Made by a program: the position numbers and the translations under genes
The notes under the pieces: generated by a model
The model's input: the letters and a program-made list of their open reading frames with translations, nothing else
Told to the model about the DNA's origin: nothing
Database searches by the model: none
Assembly (NCBI GenBank): GCA_002731275.1
Contig: PCBK01000008.1
Coordinates: 9,646-49,494, forward strand
Direction of reading: 5' to 3'
Origin: Deltaproteobacteria bacterium
GTDB lineage: Bacteria; Myxococcota_C; UBA6777
DNA length: 39,849 nt
Shown: positions 1 to 7,301 of the stretch, piece after piece
Position numbering within the stretch: the first letter of the stretch is position 1
How the letters are laid out: every line of letters begins with the position of its first letter

Positions 1-1
1 G

Positions 2-904
2 GCGACATACTGTTGTGAGAAGAATGGTTGCCCTGTCAACAGCACTTGTACGGACAATCGCGGCCTCAAAGGGACCTGTCCACAGCCGTGTCAGAGCACG
101 TGTGATTGTCCACAAGGTGTCGCCTGTGTCAACGGTAGCTGTAAGAGTGGTCCGCTGATCGGACAACAATACTGCTGCGAAAATCCAGGCTGCCCAGCCA
201 ATCAATATTGTGTCACCAGACAAGGACGTTACAACCGATGCCCCACCAAGCAATGCAATTCTCCCTGTGATTGCACACAAGGCGAAGACTGCCGCAATGG
301 ACAATGTATCCAAACAAGCCCACCTGTCTATTGCTGCAGCAAAGCAGGATGCCCCTCAGGAGACAGTTGTAAACAAACCAACAACACCTGGAGTACATGT
401 CCGACCAAGCCGGCCTGTAGCACCCCGTGTGATTGTCCACAAGGCCAAGATTGTTACAAAGGGACGTGTGTCAGCGTCTTCCCACAAGTGTACTGCTGTG
501 AAAAGTCCGGATGTCCAGGTGGACAGACCTGCTACGATAGCAAGAACGTCGCCGGACAATGCCCAGGTTCAACGTGCAAGGTGACATGCGACTGCCCCAT
601 CCAGGGACAGACATGTGTGAGAGGCAATTGTGTGTACCTTCAGGGGTTAGGACGTGTTTACTGCTGTGACAAACAATACTGTCCGACAGGGAACAAATGC
701 GAGGACAAACAAGGCGTTCTCAAAACGTGTAAGCAGAAGTCATGTAGTGTCGCTTGTGATTGTGATCAAGGTGAAGATTGCCGCAATGGACAGTGTGTCC
801 TCGTCCAACCTCCCGTGTATTGCTGTAGCAAACTCAGCTGCCCCCAAGGACAAGCCTGCAAAACCAACACCGGTTCATCGTCCTTCTGTGGTAGTGCGCC
901 GTAG
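2..904 (+). CDS. Cysteine-rich tandem-repeat protein, 5' end cut by window edge
   Basis: The frame is open from the window start to the TAG at 902-904, giving 300 codons without the N-terminus. It holds about five and a half tandem units of roughly 55 residues. Each begins YCC, followed by a C-P-x-G-x-x-C stretch, then a CDC-x-QG-x-x-C-x-x-G-x-C stretch. The last unit is cut short, ending CGSAP. The dense, regularly spaced cysteines suggest a secreted or surface protein stabilised by disulfides; similar repeats are common in myxobacterial exported proteins. The signal peptide would lie outside the window, so export is inferred. No enzymatic motif is visible and I cannot assign the repeat to a named family. 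It converges on the gene at 972-1532. Confidence 0.85.
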   Translation, partial: ATYCCEKNGCPVNSTCTDNRGLKGTCPQPCQSTCDCPQGVACVNGSCKSGPLIGQQYCCENPGCPANQYCVTRQGRYNRCPTKQCNSPCDCTQGEDCRNGQCIQTSPPVYCCSKAGCPSGDSCKQTNNTWSTCPTKPACSTPCDCPQGQDCYKGTCVSVFPQVYCCEKSGCPGGQTCYDSKNVAGQCPGSTCKVTCDCPIQGQTCVRGNCVYLQGLGRVYCCDKQYCPTGNKCEDKQGVLKTCKQKSCSVACDCDQGEDCRNGQCVLVQPPVYCCSKLSCPQGQACKTNTGSSSFCGSAP

Positions 905-971
905 AGACAAAAACATCCCCCCACACCTCCGCCCCTCTCTACTAGCCTTCCCCTCTATGTGTCCGTAGACA

Positions 972-1532
972 TCACACCTCTTCGACGATCGCCGTGACCT
1001 GCTTCATACCTTCGAGTTTGTAGTGTGGTAACCCCAAAAAGTAAGGGAAGCCATCCTTCTGTGTGAGCTTCAAGACACCGACAATGTCCTCTGTCTCGGA
1101 CAACTCTTTCTTCACAGGTCGCAGCGCGTCTCCCTTTGCGACAAACATCAACGTCACAGGTGAAGGCGAATCAAACGACACAGAGGACAAACCGTATGAA
1201 GGTATCTCTTGCAGCTTCGCGACATCACTCACGAGCAAATCAAACTCCAAACGAACAACCTTCACCGCTCCACTCTCACGATCACGCTCGACCTCAATCG
1301 TGCCTCTCAGCGGAGACAAGAGTTTTTGGGGCGCCATCATCAAGACTGTCCCTTCAGGTAATGTTGAACGCTCCGCACGAACACCTTCTTTGAGCGTGAT
1401 GTCAATTGTCATGTTTTGTTGCTGTTCCACGAGATCCTCACTGCTATATTGGACCGTCACGGAAAAGCTCCGCTCATATGGGGGAGCTTGTTTCCACGAA
1501 GGTCTCGGGTTTGTTGGTCGACCAAGAAACAT
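972..1532 (-). CDS. Conserved-looking hypothetical protein, possibly a degenerate PilZ-like domain
   Basis: Protein of about 186 residues starting MFLGRP. I chose the ATG at 1532 because an AGGAAG lies five to eight bases before it; an in-frame ATG at 1550 has its purine run touching the start codon. The N-terminal half has an arginine followed by a beta-rich stretch and an L-P-E-G-T turn, loosely like the myxobacterial PilZ-type c-di-GMP-binding fold. The canonical RxxxR and D/NxSxxG motifs are not intact, so binding of c-di-GMP cannot be claimed. There is no signal peptide or membrane segment. It is a single gene between a convergent cysteine-rich gene and a divergent hydrolase gene. Function unknown. 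Confidence 0.6.
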   Translation of the reverse strand: MFLGRPTNPRPSWKQAPPYERSFSVTVQYSSEDLVEQQQNMTIDITLKEGVRAERSTLPEGTVLMMAPQKLLSPLRGTIEVERDRESGAVKVVRLEFDLLVSDVAKLQEIPSYGLSSVSFDSPSPVTLMFVAKGDALRPVKKELSETEDIVGVLKLTQKDGFPYFLGLPHYKLEGMKQVTAIVEEV

Positions 1533-1678
1533 ACACTTCCTATACCACATCCCTGAAGAGATATGTTCAAGACCTATCTCCTTTTCGGTCGCTCTTCAAG
1601 AAATGTTTCCTCAAAGGATCGAGATATGGTACACAAGACCCTCACAGACCACCCTCCTAGCCATGAGGTAACATTCCG

Positions 1679-2650
1679 ATGAATACGAATACAACGCCAG
1701 CTTCTCCCCCAGCACCTATCAAATGGGGGAAATGGTTGTTTGGCTTGTTTCTCACGTACGTCTCTCTTTCACTCATCGTAGGACTCTACTTCTCCCATCT
1801 CCTATTGTACCCCAAGCTACCGCACTGTACGAAAAAGAGTTACTACTACTGCAAGACGCCAAAGGAGCAAAAACTCCCCTTTGCGTCCGTCAGCTTTACA
1901 TCGTCAGATAAGGTCAAGCTACGAGGGTGGTGGATCCCAGCTCCCAAAGACAAACCTTCAAAGCGTGTTGTGATCGTTGTCCACGGACGCGGCGGTGATA
2001 AGCGTGTTGGCATGCGCTACGCCAAAGCCATCCACAACGCAGGTTTCCATCTCTTCGCGTTTGATCTTCGCAACAGTGGAGAGAGTGAAAAAGCATATAA
2101 TTCCATGGGATACCACGAGCAGAAAGATGTGATCGCTGCAGTGACCTACGCGATCAAGGTCAAGAAGATGCAAAATATCGGTGTGTTTGCTTTCTCGATG
2201 GGTGCCTCAACGACGATCCTCGCGATGTCCAAAGATCTACGCATCCAGGCCGCTATCCTCAACGCCAGCTTCGCCAGCGCACGACAAGCCATCAGCGAAC
2301 GAGCACAGGCACTTTACGGATACGCAAGTTACCCATTCCTCCCCGTCTCTTTTTGGTTATACGGAATACGCGGCCAGTTGAAACTCTCCCACACAAACGC
2401 AGAAGATGTCGTAGGCACACTCAAACGACCGCTGCTGTTCATCCACGGTCTGGAGGACAAAGTCGTCCTCCCCCACCACAGCAAACACCTATTCAAACTC
2501 GCTAAGGAACCCAAACAATTGTGGCTCCTCCCGAAAGGCAAGCACGTCAACGCGTGGCAAGTGGATCGCAAACAGGCAGAGGCCCGCGTCGTTCAATTTT
2601 TCAAGACATTTTTGGGGACATCCCAACCGACAACACGTAAGACACCCTAG
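1679..2650 (+). CDS. Membrane-anchored alpha/beta hydrolase
   Basis: 323 residues. A proline-rich N-terminus leads into one hydrophobic segment (about residues 18-43), probably an inner-membrane anchor, followed by an alpha/beta-hydrolase fold. The oxyanion region is VHGRGG (101-106). The nucleophile elbow is F-S-M-G-A with Ser173, the acid is probably Asp260 in HGLED, and the base His289 in GKH. Length and layout match the BEM46/YqkD-type family of membrane-associated serine hydrolases, whose substrates are mostly unknown. The last 12 residues are basic and Thr-rich. The gene ends 20 bp from the convergent GltJ-like gene. Hydrolase fold is near certain; substrate (ester, peptide or thioester) cannot be told from sequence. 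Confidence 0.88.
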   Translation: MNTNTTPASPPAPIKWGKWLFGLFLTYVSLSLIVGLYFSHLLLYPKLPHCTKKSYYYCKTPKEQKLPFASVSFTSSDKVKLRGWWIPAPKDKPSKRVVIVVHGRGGDKRVGMRYAKAIHNAGFHLFAFDLRNSGESEKAYNSMGYHEQKDVIAAVTYAIKVKKMQNIGVFAFSMGASTTILAMSKDLRIQAAILNASFASARQAISERAQALYGYASYPFLPVSFWLYGIRGQLKLSHTNAEDVVGTLKRPLLFIHGLEDKVVLPHHSKHLFKLAKEPKQLWLLPKGKHVNAWQVDRKQAEARVVQFFKTFLGTSQPTTRKTP

Positions 2651-2670
2651 TTGATTGGGTGGAAGGTTTG

Positions 2671-4374
2671 TTAGTTGATCGGACGGAAGGTGAAGGGGAC
2701 TTCGAGGGAGATGGAGGGTGTACCGGAGAAGGAACGAAAGCGCCAGTGACGCGAAGAGCGTTGGATACATCGGACGATCTTCGATGCACGTGGCATATTT
2801 GACTGCACACGAGAGATGGCGACCGCACCATCCTGTGAGATGTTGAGCGTGAGGACGACGCGGCCCTTGCTTACGACGTACTTCAGATACAAGTCATAAC
2901 ATCGACGAACGCTTCCTTGTTTGCGCGCCATCCACATATACAACTCTTTACACATCTTGCGATCGACCCCTTTTGGGCACCCTTCGATCTGTTGTTGTTT
3001 GGCGGGTTTTCCTCTGAGCAGCTCCGCAGGGATCGGAACACCACCACCACCTCGCAAGCTGCTCACGGAGCGTTTGATGGGTTGTGTGCGGATCGTCCGA
3101 ATGCGGATTCTCTTGCGTTGTCTCCTCGCAAAGCGACGTGGCTTTTTGGAAGGCTTCAGCATCGCGACTTTGCTGGGACAGTTGCCCAAGACACGACAAC
3201 GCGCTTCGAGTTGTTCTTTGGTGTACTTGATGGCCTTTTTGGTGCGTGACGTGTTGCTTTTTCCGATGTTTGTTTCGGCCTGTGCACCTGCGACGAGTTG
3301 GTTTTCCTGACGTTTCATCATCAAGAATGCCGCGACCGCACCAAGCAACACAACCGCGACGGCGACCCCAATCCAGACGCCCTTTTTCGATTGGAACGTT
3401 GCGCTCTCTTCGAGGATTTCAAAGTCATCATCCCCAACCATAAACGCGTCGTCTTCTTCTGCTGCGAGCTCCTTCAACTCAGCGATCTCTTCTTTCGAGA
3501 GTTTTTCATTAAGCGAGGGAGGTTGCATGATGTCACGATCGAAAAAGTCACCTTCGAGAGAGTCTTCAAAGGCGTCCTGTGGAGTCGGCTCTGAGACAGA
3601 AGGCTCGGGAAAAACGGGCTCTGGTGTAGATGGTTCGGTGAAGACAGGCTCAGACTTTGCGGATTGCTCTTCAAAGAGGGTGGCAGCAGCTGGCGCGCTA
3701 ACTTGGGGAATCTCTTCGTGGGTGGAGAGTTCTGTTGGTACAGGCTGGCCTCCAAGTTGAGAGAGCGCCTCGTTGACATTTTGTTCGGCAAACTGGATCG
3801 CCTTGAGCGGGTCAAATTGCTGGCCCGGTTGCAAGAATTGCTTGAGCTCGTTGGTCTTTTTAAGGGGCTGCCAATCACGCCAACCGGCTTTCCAGATCAG
3901 GTGCTTTTCTTGGAGGATGCCTTGGGAGATCTTCTCGACCACCTGAGTGCGTGTGAAGGGGCCTTCTTGCTCTCCCCTTGGGGCGATAAACCAGACAGGG
4001 ACTTCGGGTTTTTGTTGTTGGAATTGACTGGCCCAGTCGGTGGAGACACGTGCGATCACCGTACCTTCTTCGTGCTCAGGCTCATCGAATTGTGTCGATT
4101 GGAGACCTGCGCCGCTCTGTGGTCCGTGATGGCTTTTCTGCTGAAATGGATTGGCTGCTCCATAGCCACCATATGAAGGCGCAGTATGATGAGCCTGTTG
4201 GAATGGATTGGCATGTTGGGGAGCTTGTGCGTGTGGTGCTGGTGAAACTTTTTGAGGATCTTTGACAGTGATCGATGATTGGCACTTCTTGCACCTGATC
4301 TTGAGCACCTTCCCTCGGACTTTCTCATCCGAGATTGAGTACTTTGCGTTGCAGTGATGACAGACAAACCGCAT
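2671..4374 (-). CDS. GltJ/AgmX-like protein: zinc ribbon, GYF domain, TM segment, TonB-C-like domain
   Basis: Start ATG at 4374 is preceded by AAGGAG at good spacing; an upstream in-frame start at 4410 would add 12 unsupported residues. The 567-residue protein begins with an MJ0042-type zinc ribbon (Cys5, Cys8, Cys28, Cys31). Then come a Gln/His/Pro-rich linker, a GYF_2 domain (about 126-180, with WF and W-x-x-W), an acidic Glu/Pro/Ser linker, and a single membrane helix (about 333-353). After it lie a basic stretch and a C-terminal AgmX/PglI-type TonB-C-like domain (about 470-567). This order matches GltJ (AgmX) of Myxococcus xanthus, which links cytoplasmic polarity regulators to the envelope part of the gliding motor. 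Many Myxococcota carry paralogues, so a gliding role is inference. It is monocistronic here. Confidence 0.85.
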   Translation of the reverse strand: MRFVCHHCNAKYSISDEKVRGKVLKIRCKKCQSSITVKDPQKVSPAPHAQAPQHANPFQQAHHTAPSYGGYGAANPFQQKSHHGPQSGAGLQSTQFDEPEHEEGTVIARVSTDWASQFQQQKPEVPVWFIAPRGEQEGPFTRTQVVEKISQGILQEKHLIWKAGWRDWQPLKKTNELKQFLQPGQQFDPLKAIQFAEQNVNEALSQLGGQPVPTELSTHEEIPQVSAPAAATLFEEQSAKSEPVFTEPSTPEPVFPEPSVSEPTPQDAFEDSLEGDFFDRDIMQPPSLNEKLSKEEIAELKELAAEEDDAFMVGDDDFEILEESATFQSKKGVWIGVAVAVVLLGAVAAFLMMKRQENQLVAGAQAETNIGKSNTSRTKKAIKYTKEQLEARCRVLGNCPSKVAMLKPSKKPRRFARRQRKRIRIRTIRTQPIKRSVSSLRGGGGVPIPAELLRGKPAKQQQIEGCPKGVDRKMCKELYMWMARKQGSVRRCYDLYLKYVVSKGRVVLTLNISQDGAVAISRVQSNMPRASKIVRCIQRSSRHWRFRSFSGTPSISLEVPFTFRPIN

Positions 4375-4777
4375 CCTCTGTTCTCCTTTTGCTTCTGTAG
4401 CCCACAGCAACCTACCAAAGAGCCCGCTGTTTTTTTTGCGTATATTTTTTACGTATAAACGATATCATTTGGCAAAAGATCGAAAGATTCTCATTCCATG
4501 AGGGTCTTGGTGCTCCTGCACCCATCAACATGCCTCTCAAACCTCACGAAGTTCCAAGCTCGAACACACCCTCCAGATCGTAGCAAAGAATCAACAGGCA
4601 GTGTGGATTGTGTTCTGAGAACATGGCGGGAAAAATATACCTTCCACATAAGGAATGCACTATACAAAGAACCTACATAGAATGCAAGCGCTTCAGCTCG
4701 CCATGTACTCTCTTTGAAGAGTACGGTCTTCTCCTCGGAAAACTTGAGACCGTTGGAGGAAAAAAGCGGCCCAATAT
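4375..4777. other. Intergenic region, about 400 bp, no convincing gene
   Basis: Contains the upstream region of the GltJ-like gene, including a very A+T-rich tract at about 4430-4465 with TATA-like hexamers that could hold its minus-strand promoter. No clean -35/-10 pair can be fixed. The rest shows no hairpin terminator and no convincing ORF. A minus-strand frame running from 5114 to 4491 crosses it, but its composition is arginine/cysteine-rich and it overlaps the better ORF at 4778-5317. Confidence 0.5.
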
Positions 4778-5317
4778 CTATTTGGGCAAAAACTTCCCCA
4801 GCCGGCTTTTTGCGAGACAAGCGCGCTGAAAATCTTCCACCGTGTTGGGACGCTTCTGCTTTAAAATGGAACCCAAATCGACGAACACGTCGTGAGGAAA
4901 TAACTCCTCTTGGGTATGTTTGAGGACGAGCTGCACAGCACAAAGCCACCCTCTCAAGCAAGCAAGAACACGTGCAGACTGTCCATCGACAAGGAACGAA
5001 AGAGTGATCTCCTGTTCGACGATGCTCTCGATCACGACGCCTCCGTGGTCTTCGCTTTGATAAAAACGCGCCGCCTCTCCCTCGAAGATGAGAATCCGCA
5101 CCACAAGGCTCCAAAAGAACCTCTCACCTTCACGATGGTGAAACCGAATAAAAGAGAGCCTCCCCTCAGGTGTCTCGACCGTAGCGTCGGGCTCTGGAGT
5201 GACCAACTCCATCGCTTTGTCGCCAGCACATGTCAACCGATGTGAGGCAAAAAACGCGTCCACATCTCGTAACAACGTCCACGCACAGGGCAAGACTTCT
5301 TCTTTGGCTTCGCTCAT
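4778..5317 (-). CDS. Hypothetical protein downstream of the sct genes, separated from them by the IscB element
   Basis: 179 residues, no signal peptide and no clear membrane helix. It is mixed alpha/beta in character with a hydrophobic C-terminal third. ATG at 5317 is preceded by a GAAAGG about ten bases upstream. The gene lies on the same strand as sctQ-fliO-sctR-sctS. If the IscB element (5340-6963) is removed in silico, its start falls roughly 43 bp after the sctS stop, so it was probably the next gene of that operon. Size and position would fit an export accessory or chaperone, but no family signature is visible and this is inference. A frame-shifted continuation down to 4491 exists but does not look coding. 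Confidence 0.6.
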   Translation of the reverse strand: MSEAKEEVLPCAWTLLRDVDAFFASHRLTCAGDKAMELVTPEPDATVETPEGRLSFIRFHHREGERFFWSLVVRILIFEGEAARFYQSEDHGGVVIESIVEQEITLSFLVDGQSARVLACLRGWLCAVQLVLKHTQEELFPHDVFVDLGSILKQKRPNTVEDFQRACLAKSRLGKFLPK

Positions 5318-5343
5318 CGCATAAAAACCTTTCGTACGCTTAA

Positions 5344-5383
5344 GGCGTGGAGACCCCCTTCTTCAGAGGGGGGAGGAAACGCC
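5344..5383 (-). repeat. Right-end (RE) subterminal hairpin of the IscB element
   Basis: Imperfect stem-loop: GGCGT (5344-5348) pairs with ACGCC (5379-5383), and CCCCCT (5354-5359) pairs with AGGGGG (5367-5372). Such G+C-rich hairpins at the 3' end of IS200/IS605-type elements are recognised by TnpA. The iscB TGA stop (5365-5363) falls inside the loop, so the coding sequence and transposition signal overlap. It could also act as a transcript terminator, although no T-tract follows. Confidence 0.7.
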
Positions 5384-6736
5384 CGTCCTTCTGTTGTAAG
5401 TGTATCCATCTATTTTTTGTAATGTTTTACAATATTTTGCTGCAATTCCTTGTGTCGTTTGTTTTCGCCCTTTGATGTTGAAATTTCCGCTACTTCGGAC
5501 TGCCACTCTACCTTCGTAACTTCCTTGCTTCTTTCCCTTCGTCACCACCGCTTTTACAATGTCTCCTGTCTGGAACCCACCCACTCGCTTTTGCTTCTTT
5601 TTTGCTCCGGTCCTCGGAAATCCAAAACGATCAACTCGACACATCTGCCGACTGCCCCTTCCCATCGCTTTGATTTCCAACACTTCGTGCTGTGTTTCTA
5701 CAAAAACCTGTCTTCCGCTATCACCGATACACATTGCATCAAGCCAATGTTCTTTCGCGTATCCTTGTTGGCTTCGGTTGAACTTCGTCTGCCCGCCGCT
5801 GCCTGTCTCCACCAAAAGACCTGTGCTTTCGAGTCTACGAAGAATCGCAGGCCGAGTCGAATTCACGACAGCTGCCGACCTCAAGGGCTTGTCGGCCTTT
5901 TGGCGAAGCTCCGGAAACCCAAATTCTTCGGCTGTTTGATTGCTCTTCTTTTGATTGCACTTCTCACAGGCCAATGTCAGATTGTCGACCCTGTTGGAGC
6001 CTCCCCTACTTTTGGGTGTCATGTGTTCTACCTGCAGAGGCACATTCTGTTTTCCACAGTATGCACACTTTCTGCCCCATTTATCGAGCAGATACTCTTT
6101 GACCTCGTAACCAAAGAGCGTTCCCTGTTGATATTCGATGCCTTCGACTTCGGGATTGACCAGCTTGTGTGTATCAAAACGGACGTTCTCAACCGAAAGA
6201 CCTGAGATGGGTACCAATGCCCGAAACTTCTGTGTCCAGGACGCGATGTTATCCACTCGACTTTGCAGTGAGGGGGCCAACCATCCCTGGGGTCTTCGTC
6301 GGTTCTCAAAGCGTGCTTTTCGGTAGCGGGTCTTTCGACCTCTACGGGAACGACGGATGTTTCTTCGCTTTTCAAGCGCTTTTTTGATCTGTTCTCCGCG
6401 ATGCTCGAGTTCAGCAGCGAAAATGCAACGTTTTCCACGTTGAAAGTCTGCGACGACAGCAATCCCCGTCTTTTTGGAGCCAGGATCGAACTTGAGGGCG
6501 GCAGGCTGTGTCTGGCCACCCTCACGGTCTTTGAGAATGATGGTGAAGGGAAATCTGCGATAGACAGCAGCACGGCCTTTTCGCATGAGTTCTCTGGCTC
6601 TGGCCGGATGGCAGGGCATCAGAGGCTGTTTGTTTTTGTCGAGGACAAGGACTCTGTTTTGGGCTTGTTGGGTATTTTTTTTCAATCGAGTTACCTCGCG
6701 TTCTGGGAGTCGTCCTTTGGGGAGTTCTCCTGTCAT
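5363..6736 (-). CDS. iscB: IscB RNA-guided HNH/RuvC endonuclease
   Basis: 457 residues from the ATG at 6736 (GAGGAG just upstream). IscB uses an omega RNA guide to cut double-stranded DNA and is the family from which Cas9 derives. Domains in order: PLMP domain (P38-L-M-P41); RuvC-I with Asp84 in FDPGSKKTG; arginine-rich bridge helix (about 124-149); RuvC-II with Glu183 in SVENVRF; HNH domain (about 217-266) with zinc-ligand pairs Cys224/Cys227 and Cys257/Cys260 and catalytic EH (Glu237-His238); RuvC-III with His330 and Asp333 in HWLDAMCIG; then a C-terminal target-interaction region. All key residues are present, so it looks catalytically intact. A longer frame up to 6841 runs into the RNA gene and is not needed. 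The ORF stop lies inside the right-end hairpin. Confidence 0.95.
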   Translation of the reverse strand: MTGELPKGRLPEREVTRLKKNTQQAQNRVLVLDKNKQPLMPCHPARARELMRKGRAAVYRRFPFTIILKDREGGQTQPAALKFDPGSKKTGIAVVADFQRGKRCIFAAELEHRGEQIKKALEKRRNIRRSRRGRKTRYRKARFENRRRPQGWLAPSLQSRVDNIASWTQKFRALVPISGLSVENVRFDTHKLVNPEVEGIEYQQGTLFGYEVKEYLLDKWGRKCAYCGKQNVPLQVEHMTPKSRGGSNRVDNLTLACEKCNQKKSNQTAEEFGFPELRQKADKPLRSAAVVNSTRPAILRRLESTGLLVETGSGGQTKFNRSQQGYAKEHWLDAMCIGDSGRQVFVETQHEVLEIKAMGRGSRQMCRVDRFGFPRTGAKKKQKRVGGFQTGDIVKAVVTKGKKQGSYEGRVAVRSSGNFNIKGRKQTTQGIAAKYCKTLQKIDGYTYNRRTGVSSPL

Positions 6737-6979
6737 GGTCTCCTCGCCAATGTTATGGAGCGGTTTTGATGCAGGTCGCACAGTTTCGACCTCCAAAAAA
6801 CATTTAACGACATGCCGCAGTGCCCAGGACTGGAGAAGCATCCAGGGGTGCCTATGTATTCGCTCCTAACGTAGTTTGAAATCCTCCTTTCGAGTATTCT
6901 CGCTCAGGCTGGTCAACATAGAGACTCTCTCAAGCCTCTCCCTTTAGGGGGAGGTTGTTGACCTGTCCTCTATCCCTGT
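6737..6979 (-). ncRNA. HEARO / omega RNA of IscB with predicted 16-nt guide
   Basis: The segment upstream of iscB has the blocks typical of HEARO RNAs. Read on the minus strand: a P1-like stem GGTCAACA (6963-6956) with TGTTGACC (6918-6911) enclosing a CCTCCCCC..GGGAGAGG hairpin; the conserved CTTGAGAGAG followed by CAGCCTGAG; CTACGTTAGGAGCGA; a GCACCCCTGG..CCAGTCC hairpin; GTCGTTAAATG; and a final GGCGAGGAGACC leading directly into the iscB ATG. In characterised IscB systems the guide is the about 16 nt immediately 5' of the scaffold, here ACAGGGATAGAGGACA (6979-6964), which is flanking host DNA just after sctS. Scaffold identity is based on remembered family motifs; the exact ends are inferred. 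Confidence 0.82.
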
Positions 6980-6983
6980 GTGG

Positions 6984-7250
6984 TCAGCGTATCAACGTTG
7001 GGAAGGTTGTGAGCAGCAGCTCCGTATAACGAATCAAGATGGCACCGATCCAGCCACCAAACACCATCAACGAACCAAACACCGCGACGATCTTGGGGAC
7101 AAAGGTCAATGTTTGTTCCTGGATCTGTGTGGTGGCCTGGAAGATCGAGATCATCAAGCCAACCATCATGCTGATGATGATGGGAGGACCGGAGGCGATC
7201 ATGACCAAAAGGAAGCCTTGGTTGGTCACCTGGATGACATATTCCTTCAT
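6984..7250 (-). CDS. sctS: Type III secretion export apparatus protein SctS (FliQ/YscS family)
   Basis: 88 residues, the usual length for this family, with two hydrophobic helices (about 15-35 and 53-76) joined by the conserved Q-A-x-T-Q-I-Q-E-Q-T-L-x-F-V-P-K loop. SctS forms part of the helical R5S4T1 export gate in the inner membrane with SctR and SctT. It lies 51 bp after sctR on the same strand. Its TGA is at 6986-6984, only about 20 bp from the IscB element. Loop sequence and partner genes favour the non-flagellar family over flagellar FliQ, but the two are hard to separate from one short protein. Confidence 0.88.
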   Translation of the reverse strand: MKEYVIQVTNQGFLLVMIASGPPIIISMMVGLMISIFQATTQIQEQTLTFVPKIVAVFGSLMVFGGWIGAILIRYTELLLTTFPTLIR

Positions 7251-7301
7251 GGGAGTTCTCTCTCGTTAAGGTTGAGTGAATGCGAGGGATATGTCCAAGC
7301 G

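Larger units (their letters stand above)
5340..6963 (-). mobile_element. IscB-type IS200/IS605-like element (non-autonomous, no TnpA)
   Basis: About 1.6 kb consisting of a HEARO/omega RNA at the left end (6963 side), the iscB ORF, and a right-end hairpin overlapping the iscB stop codon (5344-5383). This is the standard layout of IscB elements, which are mobilised in trans by a Y1 TnpA transposase. No tnpA is present, so it would depend on one elsewhere. Boundaries are inferred. The left limit is the base of the P1-like stem (6956-6963 pairing with 6911-6918). The right limit is just past the right-end stem (5344). No target-site duplication is expected for this class and none is seen. It is inserted co-directionally in the short gap between sctS and the small gene at 4778-5317. 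Confidence 0.8.

Noticed and set aside
4491-5114. 207-codon minus-strand frame overlapping the 179-residue gene
   Set aside because: Overlaps 4778-5317 in another frame, rich in Arg/Cys/Trp with no domain character; kept the alternative with a better start and composition.
5363-6736. Cas9 or TnpB
   Set aside because: PLMP domain, short length, HNH between RuvC-II and III, and a HEARO RNA identify IscB; no CRISPR repeats or cas genes nearby, and TnpB lacks HNH.
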